Below, piece after piece: positions 1 through 11,344 of a DNA stretch of 64,000 nt. This DNA comes from Mnemiopsis leidyi (lineage: Eukaryota > Ctenophora > Tentaculata > Lobata > Bolinopsidae). Position 1 is the first letter of the stretch. The number at the start of each line of letters is the position of its first letter. Location: positions 195,329 to 259,328 of the forward strand of contig JH153375.1 in NCBI GenBank assembly GCA_000226015.1. The letters run 5' to 3'. The notes under the pieces were generated by a model. The model worked only from the letters and a program-made list of their open reading frames with translations. It had not been told where the DNA came from and did not search any database. The position numbers and the translations under genes are program-made.

Positions 1-965
1 GACATTACAATGTGATATGACTTTAACATTTGTAATCCTTTTAATCCTTGTAATCTAATAAAGCCAACTGTTCAGGGATAATAGGGCAAATGGTATTGTG
101 ATGACTTTGAAGTCATCGTAACCTTCATTGGGAGGCTTGGTTGAAAATTAAAGATATCGTATGCAGATATCGGATAAGAATTAAAATGAATAATACAAAG
201 CCTTGCAAATAAGAGGACTTGATTTGAGTTTCATCAAGAGGCTATTAAAACCGGAGCATGCCGCATGCGAACAACATGATATTTGGAGAGAAAAGCGTGA
301 AATTTGAAGACTTGACAAGATTGCTGAGGCAGTCATGTTTGATTAGTCAAGCATGCGAGATACCTATCAAATGCTCAGATAGTCATATGGATCCATATAT
401 AGCGTTTTATGGTATGGCAGTTACTTATTTATACCGATGGCGTTGGAATGGTGAGTTTTCACTCAAAGCCTAATCTGAAGAACTAAGGTCTAGAAAAGAA
501 AGAAAAAACCCGAAATTCGGATGACATGACAAATTCAAGATAGAAATTTTAAAATGACAGCATGTTCTATTTTGAGATTTGCTTCGTCGTGTCTTACGAT
601 TTACGTGAAAACGAGGATCGAAAGGTAATTATAATTTTGTGTGGTCAGGTGCACCTACATACATACATATATGTATGTGTGTATGTACTATACTATATCT
701 ATATATATAGATATAGTTGTATTCTAGAATCTAGATGATTTAGGGAGTTAGCGAAAGTTTCGATTTCATTTGCAGTCAACGATGTAAAATCGAAATGTTC
801 GTTTTAATCAATATGATGCAATGCTTTCTCACGCTCATCCCTCAATACAACTGAACACCATGTTTGACAACCTCTGTAAAGTGTAACTGAAAACTCACAA
901 CACTCTAAACAATCAGCTCATGCCGCTCAGCTGGATTACTCCGGAAAACAGAACAGTTACCCTAC
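1..965. other. unresolved: PIGT 3' side
   Basis: This is either the last intron or the 3' part of PIGT. I looked on the minus strand for the expected C-terminal membrane helix and did not find a convincing exon. A short TA-rich palindromic patch of ATAT/ACAT repeats lies at about 655-720. No other gene is supported. Confidence 0.3.
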
Positions 966-3900
966 CGTGCTGACAAGGCAGAGAACGTTGAAGGGCATAC
1001 TAAAGTCAGGAGTAGGCAGATAGACCAAGGGAGATTCTGTGTACAGTCGCAACACCTGCAATTGTTGAAAAATCAGAGCATTTACCTTGAACATTCAGTT
1101 TCGTGTTGTTTTAGCGGTATTGAAGATGCCCAATCATAGCTTTAACAACAAACATTGCTGATTAAGAGATACCAAATCTTACAAATTTAACTTCACGCTG
1201 TTAAATAACCTGTTCTCCGTCTCTAAAGGTAACGATCCCACTTGGAATACTTCGGCCGTGGTGGGCGTCAGGGGGGTACTCATTCCATCGCAACATCAGC
1301 GGATCAAACTGGGGAATTGTTCATTTTTAATGAAATAACTCCATTGGACGGAAACACTTTCATTATTTTGTTCGCAAAGGCTAAAAAACGTTTTTTATTA
1401 TCCGATTTTTATATAAATTTCTATTCAAACCATGTTTATTGAAACCATCGCGAATCAATCATTCATATTTGAGCCGACGTTATCAAAACCTTAGAATTTA
1501 TACCTGTATACTAAATTTAATGGTGGAGTCAGCAGGGACCGTCAATATCCCCTCCAAGGTGTAAGGATGACTCCTATCTTTAGCCAGAGTGAGGGACATG
1601 CCTTGGAACTGCAGTATCTTGCTTTCCGGTAAGATCTGCTCTATCTTCATCGTGTGAATATATGCTCGCAGGTACCATGGTATTGTCTAGGCAAGGTATA
1701 CAGTGTTAAAGTAAGCAAAAACCGCACCTTCAATATGACAATCAAATTAATGGCCGACGTCGAATTGAACCCATAGGCCTTGCTAGGCCCGAGCATGACT
1801 ACTAACCCACTGTCAATCCAATATAAGAATATTTCACAGCAGCAAAGTTATCCCTCCGAAAGGTCAAAATCCACTAGGATTTACCCCTCACAAGTACCTG
1901 CAAGTAGAGGATCTTGATGTCCTGGTCTCTAGAATTGGTAAAGACAGAGACAATGTGACCAGAACTGCTACTGCTAACTCTAGAGATGTAAGTGTGTGCT
2001 AACAGTGCTGGTTTCTCCTCCAACCCCCTTGTTATCTCCCTGGGTTCAAGTGTTGGTAACGTTCTGGAAAGTTCTTAAAATGTATCATGTTCTATGTGGG
2101 ACAAAAAACTTTTGTCAAACCTCTATTTTGTGAATCAGAGTAATTCGAGCAAACTTTAGTCTTAAATCTCACCCATAAACAGACGACCTACTTGTTTTTA
2201 AAGCGAAGATAAACATTAAGGATTTTAAAGCTAGTTATGTTCTGAGCATCATATACTATCTCTCTATCTGATATTATCTCGTACTCAGTGGGGGTTATCT
2301 CCAGAGCATCTAGTGGTTCTAATGTTCTAACTTTGACCTGCAACAAATAAATTGTATATTGATTGTTGAGTCGACATTGTTTACACAATGGTTACTCTTT
2401 GTATATCTGAGGATATTGTACATACTAAGAAAATAACAATAGTCAACATCAGACGTAATTTGAAATCACAATGCTGAGTTTCATTCTAACAAATTCTAGA
2501 AAGAAATCCCAAATTACCATAGTGCTGGAGGAGACAGGGCAGGAGTGTACGAGAGTTTTACCCAACATGGTCCTGAAACTCCAGTCCTTCCTACCGGACA
2601 ACTGCGGGGGAGAGAAGACAAGGGAGAGGGTGAGTTGTATCTCCCAGCCAGGGCCGCTACAGCCCTCACAGGACACCCGCCTGGAATAGGAATGTAAGTC
2701 ACGTGTTTTGTACATGACAGTGGTTGAAGTAGCTATTAATTGTCACAGAATCTAGAGATGGAAAATGTAAATATTGGGACAAGATGAAGTTTCACTTTGA
2801 CAAAACATTTCCTAACCACATTTTCGAGCTTTTCAGACCTTGTTGGTCTCATTTTCAATACAACTTACCTGACATTAACAGCGAGCGAGTGATATGTGGT
2901 ATCGTACAGCTTGCTAGCATCCAGAAGTGAGGCCAGACCGGCTGAACTGCCGCACGGCAGGAGTTTTAACCAGGGAGTGAGGTTTTCTGTACACACCACC
3001 TCGAACGGAGACACACCATACCTCATGTATCTGCTGTCTGAAGGATGAGGGTAATGGGGATTGGGGATACGTGAACGAAATACAGTAGAAATACAAAATT
3101 AAAGATATTTTCATTGTCGAGTTAAATGCCATGAAAATGTGCCCGAGCTTAGGCCGTTGTTTAATGAGGTACACATTCAACACTCATCATTTTGTGATGA
3201 CAATGTGCGTTTCGTAATACGTTTCTGAGTCTCTCAATGGGTTACACGCGGTCTTGAGGTTCATTTCTACGCTGTGGTTGAAATAGTTACCCTTATTCTC
3301 AACAATGTTAGCCTTCTTGTTGTTGTTTGCCTTTGTACAACCTGCAGGTGGTGCATCAGATGTGCCGACCTTTGAGATCATTATCTACCCCAGCGGGATC
3401 AAGAAACTCGAAGATTCACTTTACGACCGGGTAGCCGCTGCTGGGAAAAACTTCACGGAAAACGGGGCAGTGGCCCTCCCGGATGTCTCCTCCAGCAGCT
3501 ACAAGCTGAGAAACATGAGGCTGACAGGTCTGGGACTAGATCGTCCCGAGGTTCAGGTCGTCCCGGATACCGGGCTAAGGATCAGACAAACAGTTAGCAA
3601 GTGTACGGTAAAGGCTGACTATGAGATCAAGGTGCTGTTCTTCTCACACGACGGAGAGTTGGATATCACGACATCCTTCACGGTTGATGTGATGGGCGGG
3701 GTGGAGTACACGGAGCAGGGGGGCCTAGCTATCTCGGATAGGTCTTGTAGTGTGACCTTCCACACTTTCGATATAAACCTGCACAATCTCATCTTTTCTA
3801 CCGCTGCCAAGCTCATGAAGGAGAAGATTACAAGTACTGTTGAGGAGATGGTGTGTAAGGAAGTTGGGAAGTCTTTCAGAGATTTCAATATTATGGACCA

Positions 3901-6900
3901 AATACCTTTCGCAAAAACAGGAAAGTTTGATAATAGTCCAACGGTCGTTTTTAAAGCTGATAAGATTGAGTTCTCTGTTAGAATTTCGTCTGACTCAAAT
4001 ATCAATCCAATGCCAGTTCTAGACAACGCAGAAAAACGAATGATATGCTTGACCGTCTCAAAGAAATTCATAGGAAACACTTCGGACAAAACTGAGATGA
4101 CTGCTGATACGATTATCGAGACGGTAAAAACATCTTTACCTATTCTCAAAGACGGGGACGTTAATTTCAAAGAAATGGGCGACTTTTTTGTGCTGTGTGC
4201 TGACTTCTAATGAATGAGGTCGGAAGGCGCGAGGAAGAATTAAATGACAGTAATATTTATAAAATAGTCTTATAAATCCAGAATTGCATAATTGTTTCCA
4301 TTTTTTGATCCAGAACAAATGTATCTAAAAGTATAAACTAATATATTAAGACTGTTTTTAACCTTGACAGAAATATTGACTTTTTAATATTTCAAGCAAG
4401 GTCAGGTTTCCTTTCCTATTCTGTAAACATGTCTAAAAACATTGCTCATTTGGTTGCCTTGTTGGTCGCTCAAACAGTCGGTTTAAGGAGCATTGTTTCA
4501 GCATCTCAATGGCTTTTTGCATGATTTCGAACAATAACCTCTTCAGCATTTCGAACTGTCAAACAACACCCTTTGATCTAATTTTAGCAGGATTACTCAT
4601 TCGAGAGCAAATATTGAAAATTTGTCTTTTACGATCTCGGCAATAGTGGTTAGTGATGACTTGGCTTAGAACAAGATATATTAGGTAAATGGTTAAATGA
4701 GCAACATTTGCACTCATGATATTAATTATTGAAAATTATTACAAGATGGCAATGGGTGGGCCTTATATTAATAAATCAGAATTTATCGATTTTATAAGTA
4801 CCGCCCAACTTGTAAACAGAAGGTGGTGAAAATTGATAACTTTGTCAAAATCTGACATACAAGGCGACAGATGATTAATCGAAACTCCAACAACTACAAA
4901 CCTCCTTTGGTTGAAGTTAATCCGACGGGCTTTAGAGAAAGTTTAGGTGATATAGTGTCCTCCGATGACAAAGCGCTGAGCGAGGCGCATGTGATTCCTG
5001 GTTGTGACGATATCATTTGTTAAAGACCGATATAGAACTATATAAAATCTCACAAAAATGAGGGGCGAGATCTCACCCGCCAGATCCCTATAAACTTACC
5101 CGCCAGATCACTATAAACTCACCTGCCAGATCCCTATAAATTCACCGCCAGATCCCTATAAACTCACCCGCCAGATCCCTATAAACTCACCTGCCAGATC
5201 CCTATAAACTCACCCGCCAGATCCCTATAAACTCACCCGCCAGATCCCTAAAAAATCATCTGCCAGATCCCTATAGACCAATTCGGTTTGGGAGAAATGG
5301 TGGAGGAAGGAAATACACTTGACTAAGTCGATCATTAAAAAAAATTGGGTTTTGTAATGACAAAGAATCTCGACTTACAAGAACAGTGTTCTAAAGTCCT
5401 GTCAAAGGCCAACCAAAAATTAGACATGGATAGGAAAAAATTGTTATTTTGTTCAGGATGACAATCGTCGCAGAGTACTGTAGGCAAGTCATTAAATCTA
5501 TCGACCAGTCATAAAATTCATAAATCAAAGCAGAGCTTACAAGCAAAGCAATTACCAGAAATAGAGTTGCGGACGTTGACCCATCTCTCGTTAATCGTAT
5601 CCAATGGTCCCCCGAACCAAACGAGAAACTGCCCGCCTGGGGGAGCAGAGTGGGCCGAGTAGCCCCAGAGATTATCTCTCCACAGCCCCTGGGAAAACAG
5701 TTGTTGGGGTCTCATCCTCTATAGTTTTCCTCTGAAATTCTTACTAGTTTTTAAAGCAGAATTTAATATAAAAGTTTTATTGTTAAGACTTTCAAATTCG
5801 CACAATCATTTATTCATAAGCTTCATGTTGATGCAAAAAACTGATCATCGATGAGCAATTTTCAAATACAAAATAAAAGTGACTTGTGTAAATGAAATAT
5901 AAAATTTTCGGCAGTCTCCAAGAAGCCCGAAACTTCCACGGATGGAATTCCACGGTTAGAATTCCAACGATGGAATTCCACGGGTGGAATTCTACGGGCG
6001 GAATTCTACGGGTAACTTTTTTAGTTCTTTTATAGTTCTTTTTTAGATTTAAGAGCAAAACACAGGAATTAAAATGATGTCGGCCCGAATGTTTCTGAAC
6101 TTCTTGCAGGGTGAGCAGCGCCAGATGAGGAGGTCTGTAGACTTTGTTGCTGAACAAGGAATCAGCATTATCATTATGTTGGAAGAACATTCAAGGCAGG
6201 TCATTGAAGGCTTGAGGATTCCTCTCTGTCACAGGAAGTCTCTGGCATGCTTCTCAGTTTCAGTTATTCTATGTATTTCGTAAGGAAGGGATGGCATATT
6301 GTGAGCGACAGCAATTTCTAGTCTATCACGTCTTAACATGAATTAAAGGAGTCGATAAATTGCTTCATTATATTTATGTGCAGTGACCGTTAATTACGAT
6401 CGAACCTGCTTGATAGAACGGTGTTATCCTTATTCCACCCGTGGAATTCCACCGGTGGAAGTCTGCCCGTGGAATTCGACCTGTGGAATTCCACCGGTGG
6501 AAGTGTCGGGCTTCTTGAAGACTGAATAACAAAACTATAAGTAACATAAACACGAATCGGAAATCATAAATTTTGGAGAATACAGTCTGACAGTCAGGTT
6601 ACTTATTATGAGTTTAGCCATAATTTCATATGAGTTAGCCATACATTTTTATAATAATAATCATTACGCCCAACGAGAGGTGTTGTCTCGACATTAAATT
6701 TTGGCACTGTTTAAAAAATTCGCCTACACACTTACAGGGAGTACCTTCCACTTGCAGATGGTAAATGGGAATGGATGGCTTCTCATCCAAATAAAATTTC
6801 TTGCTTGCTCTCGGAGGATTTGATCGTTTTTATCGTTTGCTTTTGATGTCCGGAATATTTATTCTTGAAGCTATCAATGGAAAGTAAACTATGCTTACAA

Positions 6901-9169
6901 ATTAGATTGGTCACTTCTTTGAGAGAAGCATTAACTGCCAATGACCCGTTAGCATCCACGCTGAAAGATAATTCTACCACCTTATCACAAGGCACCTCGG
7001 TAAAGTAGCACTGCCCAAGAAGCGTATTTTCCGAGGCAACATCACTTTCTCCCTCATAAATCTTGATGTGCATATCACTTTGGCCCTCAGTTAAAAGCCC
7101 AGACACCTTAAACATTTGTCTAAGGATGGTAGGAATCGTGGTGTTGACCTTGATAACATGAGCCATGACACCTCCACTGGTTTCGATACCAAGAGACATG
7201 GGACACACATCCAATAGGAGGAGGTCCTGGATATCTGCAGCATCACATCCCGATAAGATGGCAGCCTGTATTGCAGCACCGCATGCCACTGCTTCGTCCA
7301 GATTCATTCGTTTATTGAGATTGACCTCATAGTCGAAATGTTCTTTGATGAGTTCTTGGATCTTTGGAATGCGTGTGGAACCTCCAACAAGAATGACTTC
7401 CAAAACATCTCCAGTTGTGGGAGCGCTTTGTCTGGCCTCACTTAACACATCGATAATGGTAGCAAACAAACTTGAGTTGATATCTTCAAAAAGGTCTCGA
7501 GTTATTGTTAAGGAAAAATCTCTTCCTTCAAACAGAGCCTCCAGATCTATTTTGACCTGAGACTGAAAAGAGAGTGAAATCTTTGTTTCTTCACTGGCTT
7601 TCTTCAGTCTTCGGATCGCTCGCTGATTGAGGGACGAAAGATTCTCTTTTCTTTGAAACTCCTTTATCAAGTAAATAAGTAGGTTTTTCGTGAAGTCTTC
7701 TCCTCCTACGGACGCGCCTTTGGATGCCAATATCTCACAAATTCCACCATCTATTGACACAAACGACACATCAAGAGATCCCCCTCCCAAGTCAAACACT
7801 ACAACAATGTTCGTATCTGACGATTGCAAGGAAAGTTCGTGTGCATAAGCCAAGGCGGCGGCAGTGGGCTCGTTTATCAGACGCAGAACTTGTAATCCAG
7901 CTCGACTTGCAGCTCGCTTCGTTGCTTCTCTCGTCATTACTCCACAATTGGAAGGAACAGTTACTACCGCACTCCTAACGTTATACCCCAGATAATCAAC
8001 AGCTGCTTCTCTCAACTTTAAAAGGATCATCCCGAAAATTTCCTCTGGTGAGTATGTCTCTGTAGTACCACAACTATTAACTCTCACCCTCACCATACCG
8101 TCATCATACGATACAAGTTCGAAGGGCCACATCCGTTGAATGCTTATGTAGTGGAGGGAACCAGGATCTTTTACAACTGTCCCCATGATATGTTTCATAT
8201 CGTAGACAGTGTTGGAGGGATTTCTTGAGGCTTGGCTTTTTGCAAGATCTCCAACCAAAACATCCTCATCAGTGAAAGATACATAACTAGGGGTGGTCCT
8301 ATTTCCATTTTCGTTGGGTATAATCTGCACTTGGCCGTTTTTAAAAACTCCAACACAACATTTGGTAGTTCCAAGGTCTATGCCAATAGCCAATCGTTCT
8401 GACATGGCCCGAGCAGTTAATCCATTTTATATGCTAGGAATGTGCAGATTTGATTAGCAATATTGAAATGTAAATTTAATGTATCGTAAAATTGATTGAT
8501 CCCTTAGCACATTCTTGAATTTCTTCCCTTGACTCTATCAAAAACAACTTTTCAAAAAATGCAAAAAGTTTCTAAAACTTAACTATTTAAAAACTTTGAT
8601 AAAACTATAATAAACTATAATATAAACTTCAACAAACTATAATAAACTTCAAACACTAGATTACCTGTGTCAGGGACAGGTGAAGTTCCTCCACCAGATA
8701 GTTGAGGAGAATAGACACCAAAGATCTGGGTAGAACATCAAAGTGCTGTCTGTTTACGTTATCTGACACACTGGTGAAACTAAATACTGTGTTCACCTGG
8801 GTTTTGGATTTGGGTGTTAGCAACCTGATATGGGGCGACAACCTGGGACATCTACTACAACACTAATGTGTTTTGCCTGGTTCATTTTTACTTTTCTTCA
8901 AGAAAAACGGGAGCGAAGAAAGAGAGAGAGGCGAGCGGGGCTTGGAAAAATTACTCAAATGAGTTTGACATTTTGACAAATAAACAGTTTTCAGGCGATC
9001 AAACGTTAACAAAAAATCTCTGAACACTGTGACAGCCGGATTGATGAATATATTAAGAAAGACAAACCTTGTTTCCGGGTAGATGAATTATATCCAGGTT
9101 CTCGGAATACCTCTCAAAACTGGACACCCGGGTTGTCAAGGCCAACAAGCATATCGTCACATAAAACAT
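966..9169 (-). CDS. PIGT: GPI transamidase subunit PIG-T (3' end not found)
   Basis: PIG-T is the ER-membrane scaffold subunit of the GPI transamidase, which attaches GPI anchors to proteins. Eleven exons read in frame: 9169-9068, 8796-8665, 5688-5556, 4997-4902, 3037-2869, 2680-2518, 2337-2192, 2063-1898, 1686-1504, 1308-1210 and 1055-966, together 493 codons. Exon 1 gives a signal peptide ([17 protein letters not shown]). Strongly conserved PIG-T stretches are visible: [15 protein letters not shown] in exon 5, KDWSFR in exon 6, [10 protein letters not shown] in exon 9, and [20 protein letters not shown] in exon 11. The exon(s) encoding the C-terminal transmembrane helix (about 60 residues in human PIG-T) were not found; they may lie before base 1. 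Exon 11 has two possible donors (965 or 960). Introns 2 and 4 each contain a separate intronless gene. Identity is secure; the 3' end is not. Confidence 0.9.
3305..4210 (+). CDS. secreted BPI/LBP-like protein, single BPI domain, nested in PIGT intron 4
   Basis: A 301-residue intronless reading frame with a signal peptide (residues 1-17, [17 protein letters not shown]). The body resembles the N-terminal barrel of the BPI/LBP/PLTP lipid-binding family: an early [16 protein letters not shown] helix, amphipathic beta strands, and Cys149 and Cys184 placed like the family's conserved disulfide pair. Family members bind lipids such as LPS or phospholipid. At about 300 residues only one of the usual two BPI barrels is present, as in short PLUNC-type members. 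It lies on the opposite strand to its host, in the 1.86-kb intron between PIGT exons 4 and 5. Neither an in-frame upstream exon nor a splice site inside the frame is needed. Ligand and function are not known. The fold call is from pattern and is moderately secure. Confidence 0.75.
   Translation: MLAFLLLFAFVQPAGGASDVPTFEIIIYPSGIKKLEDSLYDRVAAAGKNFTENGAVALPDVSSSSYKLRNMRLTGLGLDRPEVQVVPDTGLRIRQTVSKCTVKADYEIKVLFFSHDGELDITTSFTVDVMGGVEYTEQGGLAISDRSCSVTFHTFDINLHNLIFSTAAKLMKEKITSTVEEMVCKEVGKSFRDFNIMDQIPFAKTGKFDNSPTVVFKADKIEFSVRISSDSNINPMPVLDNAEKRMICLTVSKKFIGNTSDKTEMTADTIIETVKTSLPILKDGDVNFKEMGDFFVLCADF
5073..5277. repeat. 22-23 bp tandem repeat, about 9 copies
   Basis: Nine near-identical copies of a unit containing CGCCAGATCCCTATAAACTC follow one another without spacers, within PIGT intron 3. 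Copies differ by a few substitutions and 1-bp indels. It is a minisatellite; no coding or regulatory role is evident. Confidence 0.9.
5912..6524. mobile_element. foldback/MITE-like element with sub-repeated terminal inverted repeats
   Basis: The left end begins CAGTCTCCAAGAAGCCCGAA and the right end, read on the other strand, begins CAGTCTTCAAGAAGCCCGAC. Inside each end, arms of about 90-100 bp are built from short repeats of GGAATTCCACGG type (5935-6015 and 6434-6500). The interior of about 420 bp shows no supported gene. I see no clear target-site duplication. This architecture fits a non-autonomous foldback or MITE-type DNA element. It sits in PIGT intron 2, between the HSP70-like gene and exon 3. 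Confidence 0.7.
6783..8405 (-). CDS. divergent HSP70-like protein lacking the C-terminal lid, nested in PIGT intron 2
   Basis: A 540-residue intronless HSP70-family protein on the same strand as its host PIGT. Visible parts: phosphate-1 motif [14 protein letters not shown] (residues 8-21), Lys in YDMKHIMG (about 72), phosphate-2 [11 protein letters not shown] (204-214), GGEDF (234-238), adenosine motif [16 protein letters not shown] (337-352), the linker-like [16 protein letters not shown] (395-410), then a beta-type substrate-binding domain to about residue 505. The alpha-helical lid and any EEVD tail are missing; usual cytosolic HSP70s are about 640-650 residues. The usual GGGT threonine is Ser here. 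No ER signal, KDEL or mitochondrial presequence is seen, so a cytosolic protein is inferred. The open frame argues against a dead retrocopy, but the divergence suggests a specialised or relaxed paralogue. Confidence 0.85.
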   Translation of the reverse strand: MSERLAIGIDLGTTKCCVGVFKNGQVQIIPNENGNRTTPSYVSFTDEDVLVGDLAKSQASRNPSNTVYDMKHIMGTVVKDPGSLHYISIQRMWPFELVSYDDGMVRVRVNSCGTTETYSPEEIFGMILLKLREAAVDYLGYNVRSAVVTVPSNCGVMTREATKRAASRAGLQVLRLINEPTAAALAYAHELSLQSSDTNIVVVFDLGGGSLDVSFVSIDGGICEILASKGASVGGEDFTKNLLIYLIKEFQRKENLSSLNQRAIRRLKKASEETKISLSFQSQVKIDLEALFEGRDFSLTITRDLFEDINSSLFATIIDVLSEARQSAPTTGDVLEVILVGGSTRIPKIQELIKEHFDYEVNLNKRMNLDEAVACGAAIQAAILSGCDAADIQDLLLLDVCPMSLGIETSGGVMAHVIKVNTTIPTILRQMFKVSGLLTEGQSDMHIKIYEGESDVASENTLLGQCYFTEVPCDKVVELSFSVDANGSLAVNASLKEVTNLICKHSLLSIDSFKNKYSGHQKQTIKTIKSSESKQEILFG

Positions 9170-10582
9170 CCTTCTAGGGGCGATAATTGAGTGGAAGACG
9201 AGAAAAATATTATAAAAGTAGGTATGTAAATGGTCCGAGTTTAGAGCGAAATTTCTTCAATACAATAAATGGTACTTTTTATCAGTTTCCTTAACAGTAA
9301 CACTTGTAGAATCTAGAGTAAGAGAAGTATATTATTCAAAACGAGGTTTTGTGATTGTAAATTCGTGGAAAAGATGAATATGAATAAAATTATCAATTGT
9401 ATTCTAGAAACATAATTTACGGTATGCCTAACAATTTAAAAGGTAAAACCAATAAAATATCGGCAAATTTCCCTCATTTTGCAACAAAACCATTACATAT
9501 TGCAACGCGGTCATCTGATAACAGTTACAAGATAACTATTCAACTTTTTAACTTCATGGCATCACTTCCTTCACTTCCATCACTTTCAATGATCATCAGT
9601 AAATAAGAAAAAAAACATATTTCGAAGAGTATCACATTCTCTCAACTTCACAAAGTTATTGATCATGAAATAACGTTGCCATTTTGTTGTCACTGAAAAT
9701 GTCCAACTTTATGTGCGGATTGAGGTCAGAAGATAGCAATTAGTCGGATTAAACAATTTTTATTTATACCTGATTCTACCTTAGTTGATCCTAATTATCT
9801 TCAATATTGGTAGTTGACACTATAAAGACTCCTATCTTAGATTGCTGACATTAATCTCCACAGACCGTGTGAACGCAAACATGGCTTATATAAAATGATC
9901 GCCATCCGCCATCATAATAATATAGTAATATGTTTCGCTTCAGGTTATATTTTAAACCAGATTAAGCTTATTGGGTCATGTCTACTTCTAGTTAGAGGCT
10001 GTTCATATTCAGAATCAGTATTTTGATGACATGGTCTAGTTTGTCGTCCTAAATTGGAGAACTAACATCCACACTCTCTCGTGTTGAAAGCTTGTGGTGA
10101 AGTCTTATGGCAGCTATTTCTCGAGCCGTGTGAAATATATGGCCATGGCTGAAGCAACTAAATTTGACTAAACCGCTGATTGCTAGCCAAAATATTATTC
10201 GGTTATACATGTTGATTGTTGCGACTTTCTCCGAGATGGAATAATTCAGGTACAACTACTCAAATTCCCCAGAATTTCAAATTGTCATTACTTCGTGTGG
10301 CTGATGAAAATGATGGGCGGTCGCTAATGCATTAGGGACATAGCAAAGCTACCTCCATTAAAGTCGATCAAAATATGGAGCCAAGAGGTAATCATCTTTC
10401 ATCATCAGAAGCATTAAGCGTACGTTACCGCTCAATTTCTCACTTTGCAAATACCGCTACTGACTTTCTATCTGCTCAAATTCCGAATATTTCAAAACAC
10501 TTTGGCTTGGAAATAAAAAGGCCGTCTTTATGAAGCAAACGACAAATTTTGAATGTTGACTCATCTTTTTCTTGTTTTAGTA
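9170..10582. other. intergenic, PIGT to apple-domain gene
   Basis: The shared 5' region of two divergently transcribed genes (PIGT to the left, the apple-like gene to the right). Only short spurious frames are present. A pyrimidine tract ending CTTGTTTTAG at 10571-10580 looks like a 3' splice site just before the apple-gene start, so a 5'-UTR exon may lie in this stretch. Confidence 0.5.
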
Positions 10583-11017
10583 ATGAAAATGAGATACCTT
10601 CTCCTGACAACACTTTTTGTTCTGTATTTGTTAGTCAACGGCAAGAAGAAAAAACTAGAGTGTGAGTGGAGCGACCGACCCGGGGTATTCCTAAAGACCT
10701 ACGACAGAAAGACAAAAGCGTATCCCAGTGTGGAGAAAGCAAAGGAAGCTTGCGAGAAAGATAGCGGGTGTGGGGCGGTGGGGGTGGATCTGGTGCCATA
10801 TAAGAAGAGATTGGCGGGTCCTGTTGTTCATGAACAAACCATATATCTGCTACAGGGTTCGGAGCTCATGTTGCAGGCTGGGGAATACAACAGTCCCAGA
10901 TTCCGGTCCTTTGTTAAGGGGGAGTGTAAGAAAAGGAAATGGAGTGAAAAGGGCAAAAAGAGGAAAAACAAAAAAAGAAAGAAAGGAAGGAGAATAGATA
11001 AGTTGTACTTAAATTAG
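10583..11017 (+). CDS. small secreted apple/PAN-like protein with a highly basic tail
   Basis: A 144-residue secreted protein. I chose the ATG at 10583, just after an apparent 3' splice site, because it places the signal peptide MRYLLLTTLFVLYLLVNG at the N-terminus; an upstream ATG at 10553 would add 10 residues. After the signal come four cysteines: Cys27, Cys57, Cys63 and Cys115. This is the minimal apple/PAN pattern, in which an outer pair and an inner pair form disulfides. The sequence between them (AKEACEKDSGCGAVGVD, then IYLLQGSEL and SFVKGEC) fits such domains. Residues 116-139 are almost all Lys and Arg, suggesting glycosaminoglycan or nucleic-acid binding, or a protease-processed tail. 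Apple domains bind proteins or carbohydrate. The exact role is unknown. Confidence 0.65.
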   Translation: MKMRYLLLTTLFVLYLLVNGKKKKLECEWSDRPGVFLKTYDRKTKAYPSVEKAKEACEKDSGCGAVGVDLVPYKKRLAGPVVHEQTIYLLQGSELMLQAGEYNSPRFRSFVKGECKKRKWSEKGKKRKNKKRKKGRRIDKLYLN

Positions 11018-11344
11018 ATATATTGGACACCGAAAATTGAACACCGCCGAAAAATTTGCATCTACCATTAGCTTTGTTGTTGTTTTTCAGATGCTTAATT
11101 AACTTTAAGTTTTTGTGTACTATGGTTTAAACTTTATTTGTCAATGAGATAGAACGAGAATTTAGAACCTGTAGAAAGTTTGCTGTTGTCTTCTGACACC
11201 TGACGTGACTCATTAGGTAAATTGTGCTAGACGACGGACAAGGACCTGCTATATTTGCGTTCTAAGATTTCATGTGACAACATGTGCTTAGCATATAGCA
11301 ACCACCTTAAACAGGGTTTACTGCAATTACAGTCACTACCCTTA

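Noticed and set aside
2471-2702. Plus- and minus-strand 62-72 codon frames in the PIGT region
   Set aside because: Shadows of PIGT exon 6 in other frames.
3619-4170. 183-codon minus-strand frame opposite the BPI-like gene
   Set aside because: Antisense shadow; the plus-strand product has a signal peptide and a family pattern, while this one has neither.
5073-5277. CRISPR-like array of 22-bp repeats
   Set aside because: Repeats are directly adjacent with no spacers, and the genome is eukaryotic; it is a minisatellite. The same holds for 36805-36904.
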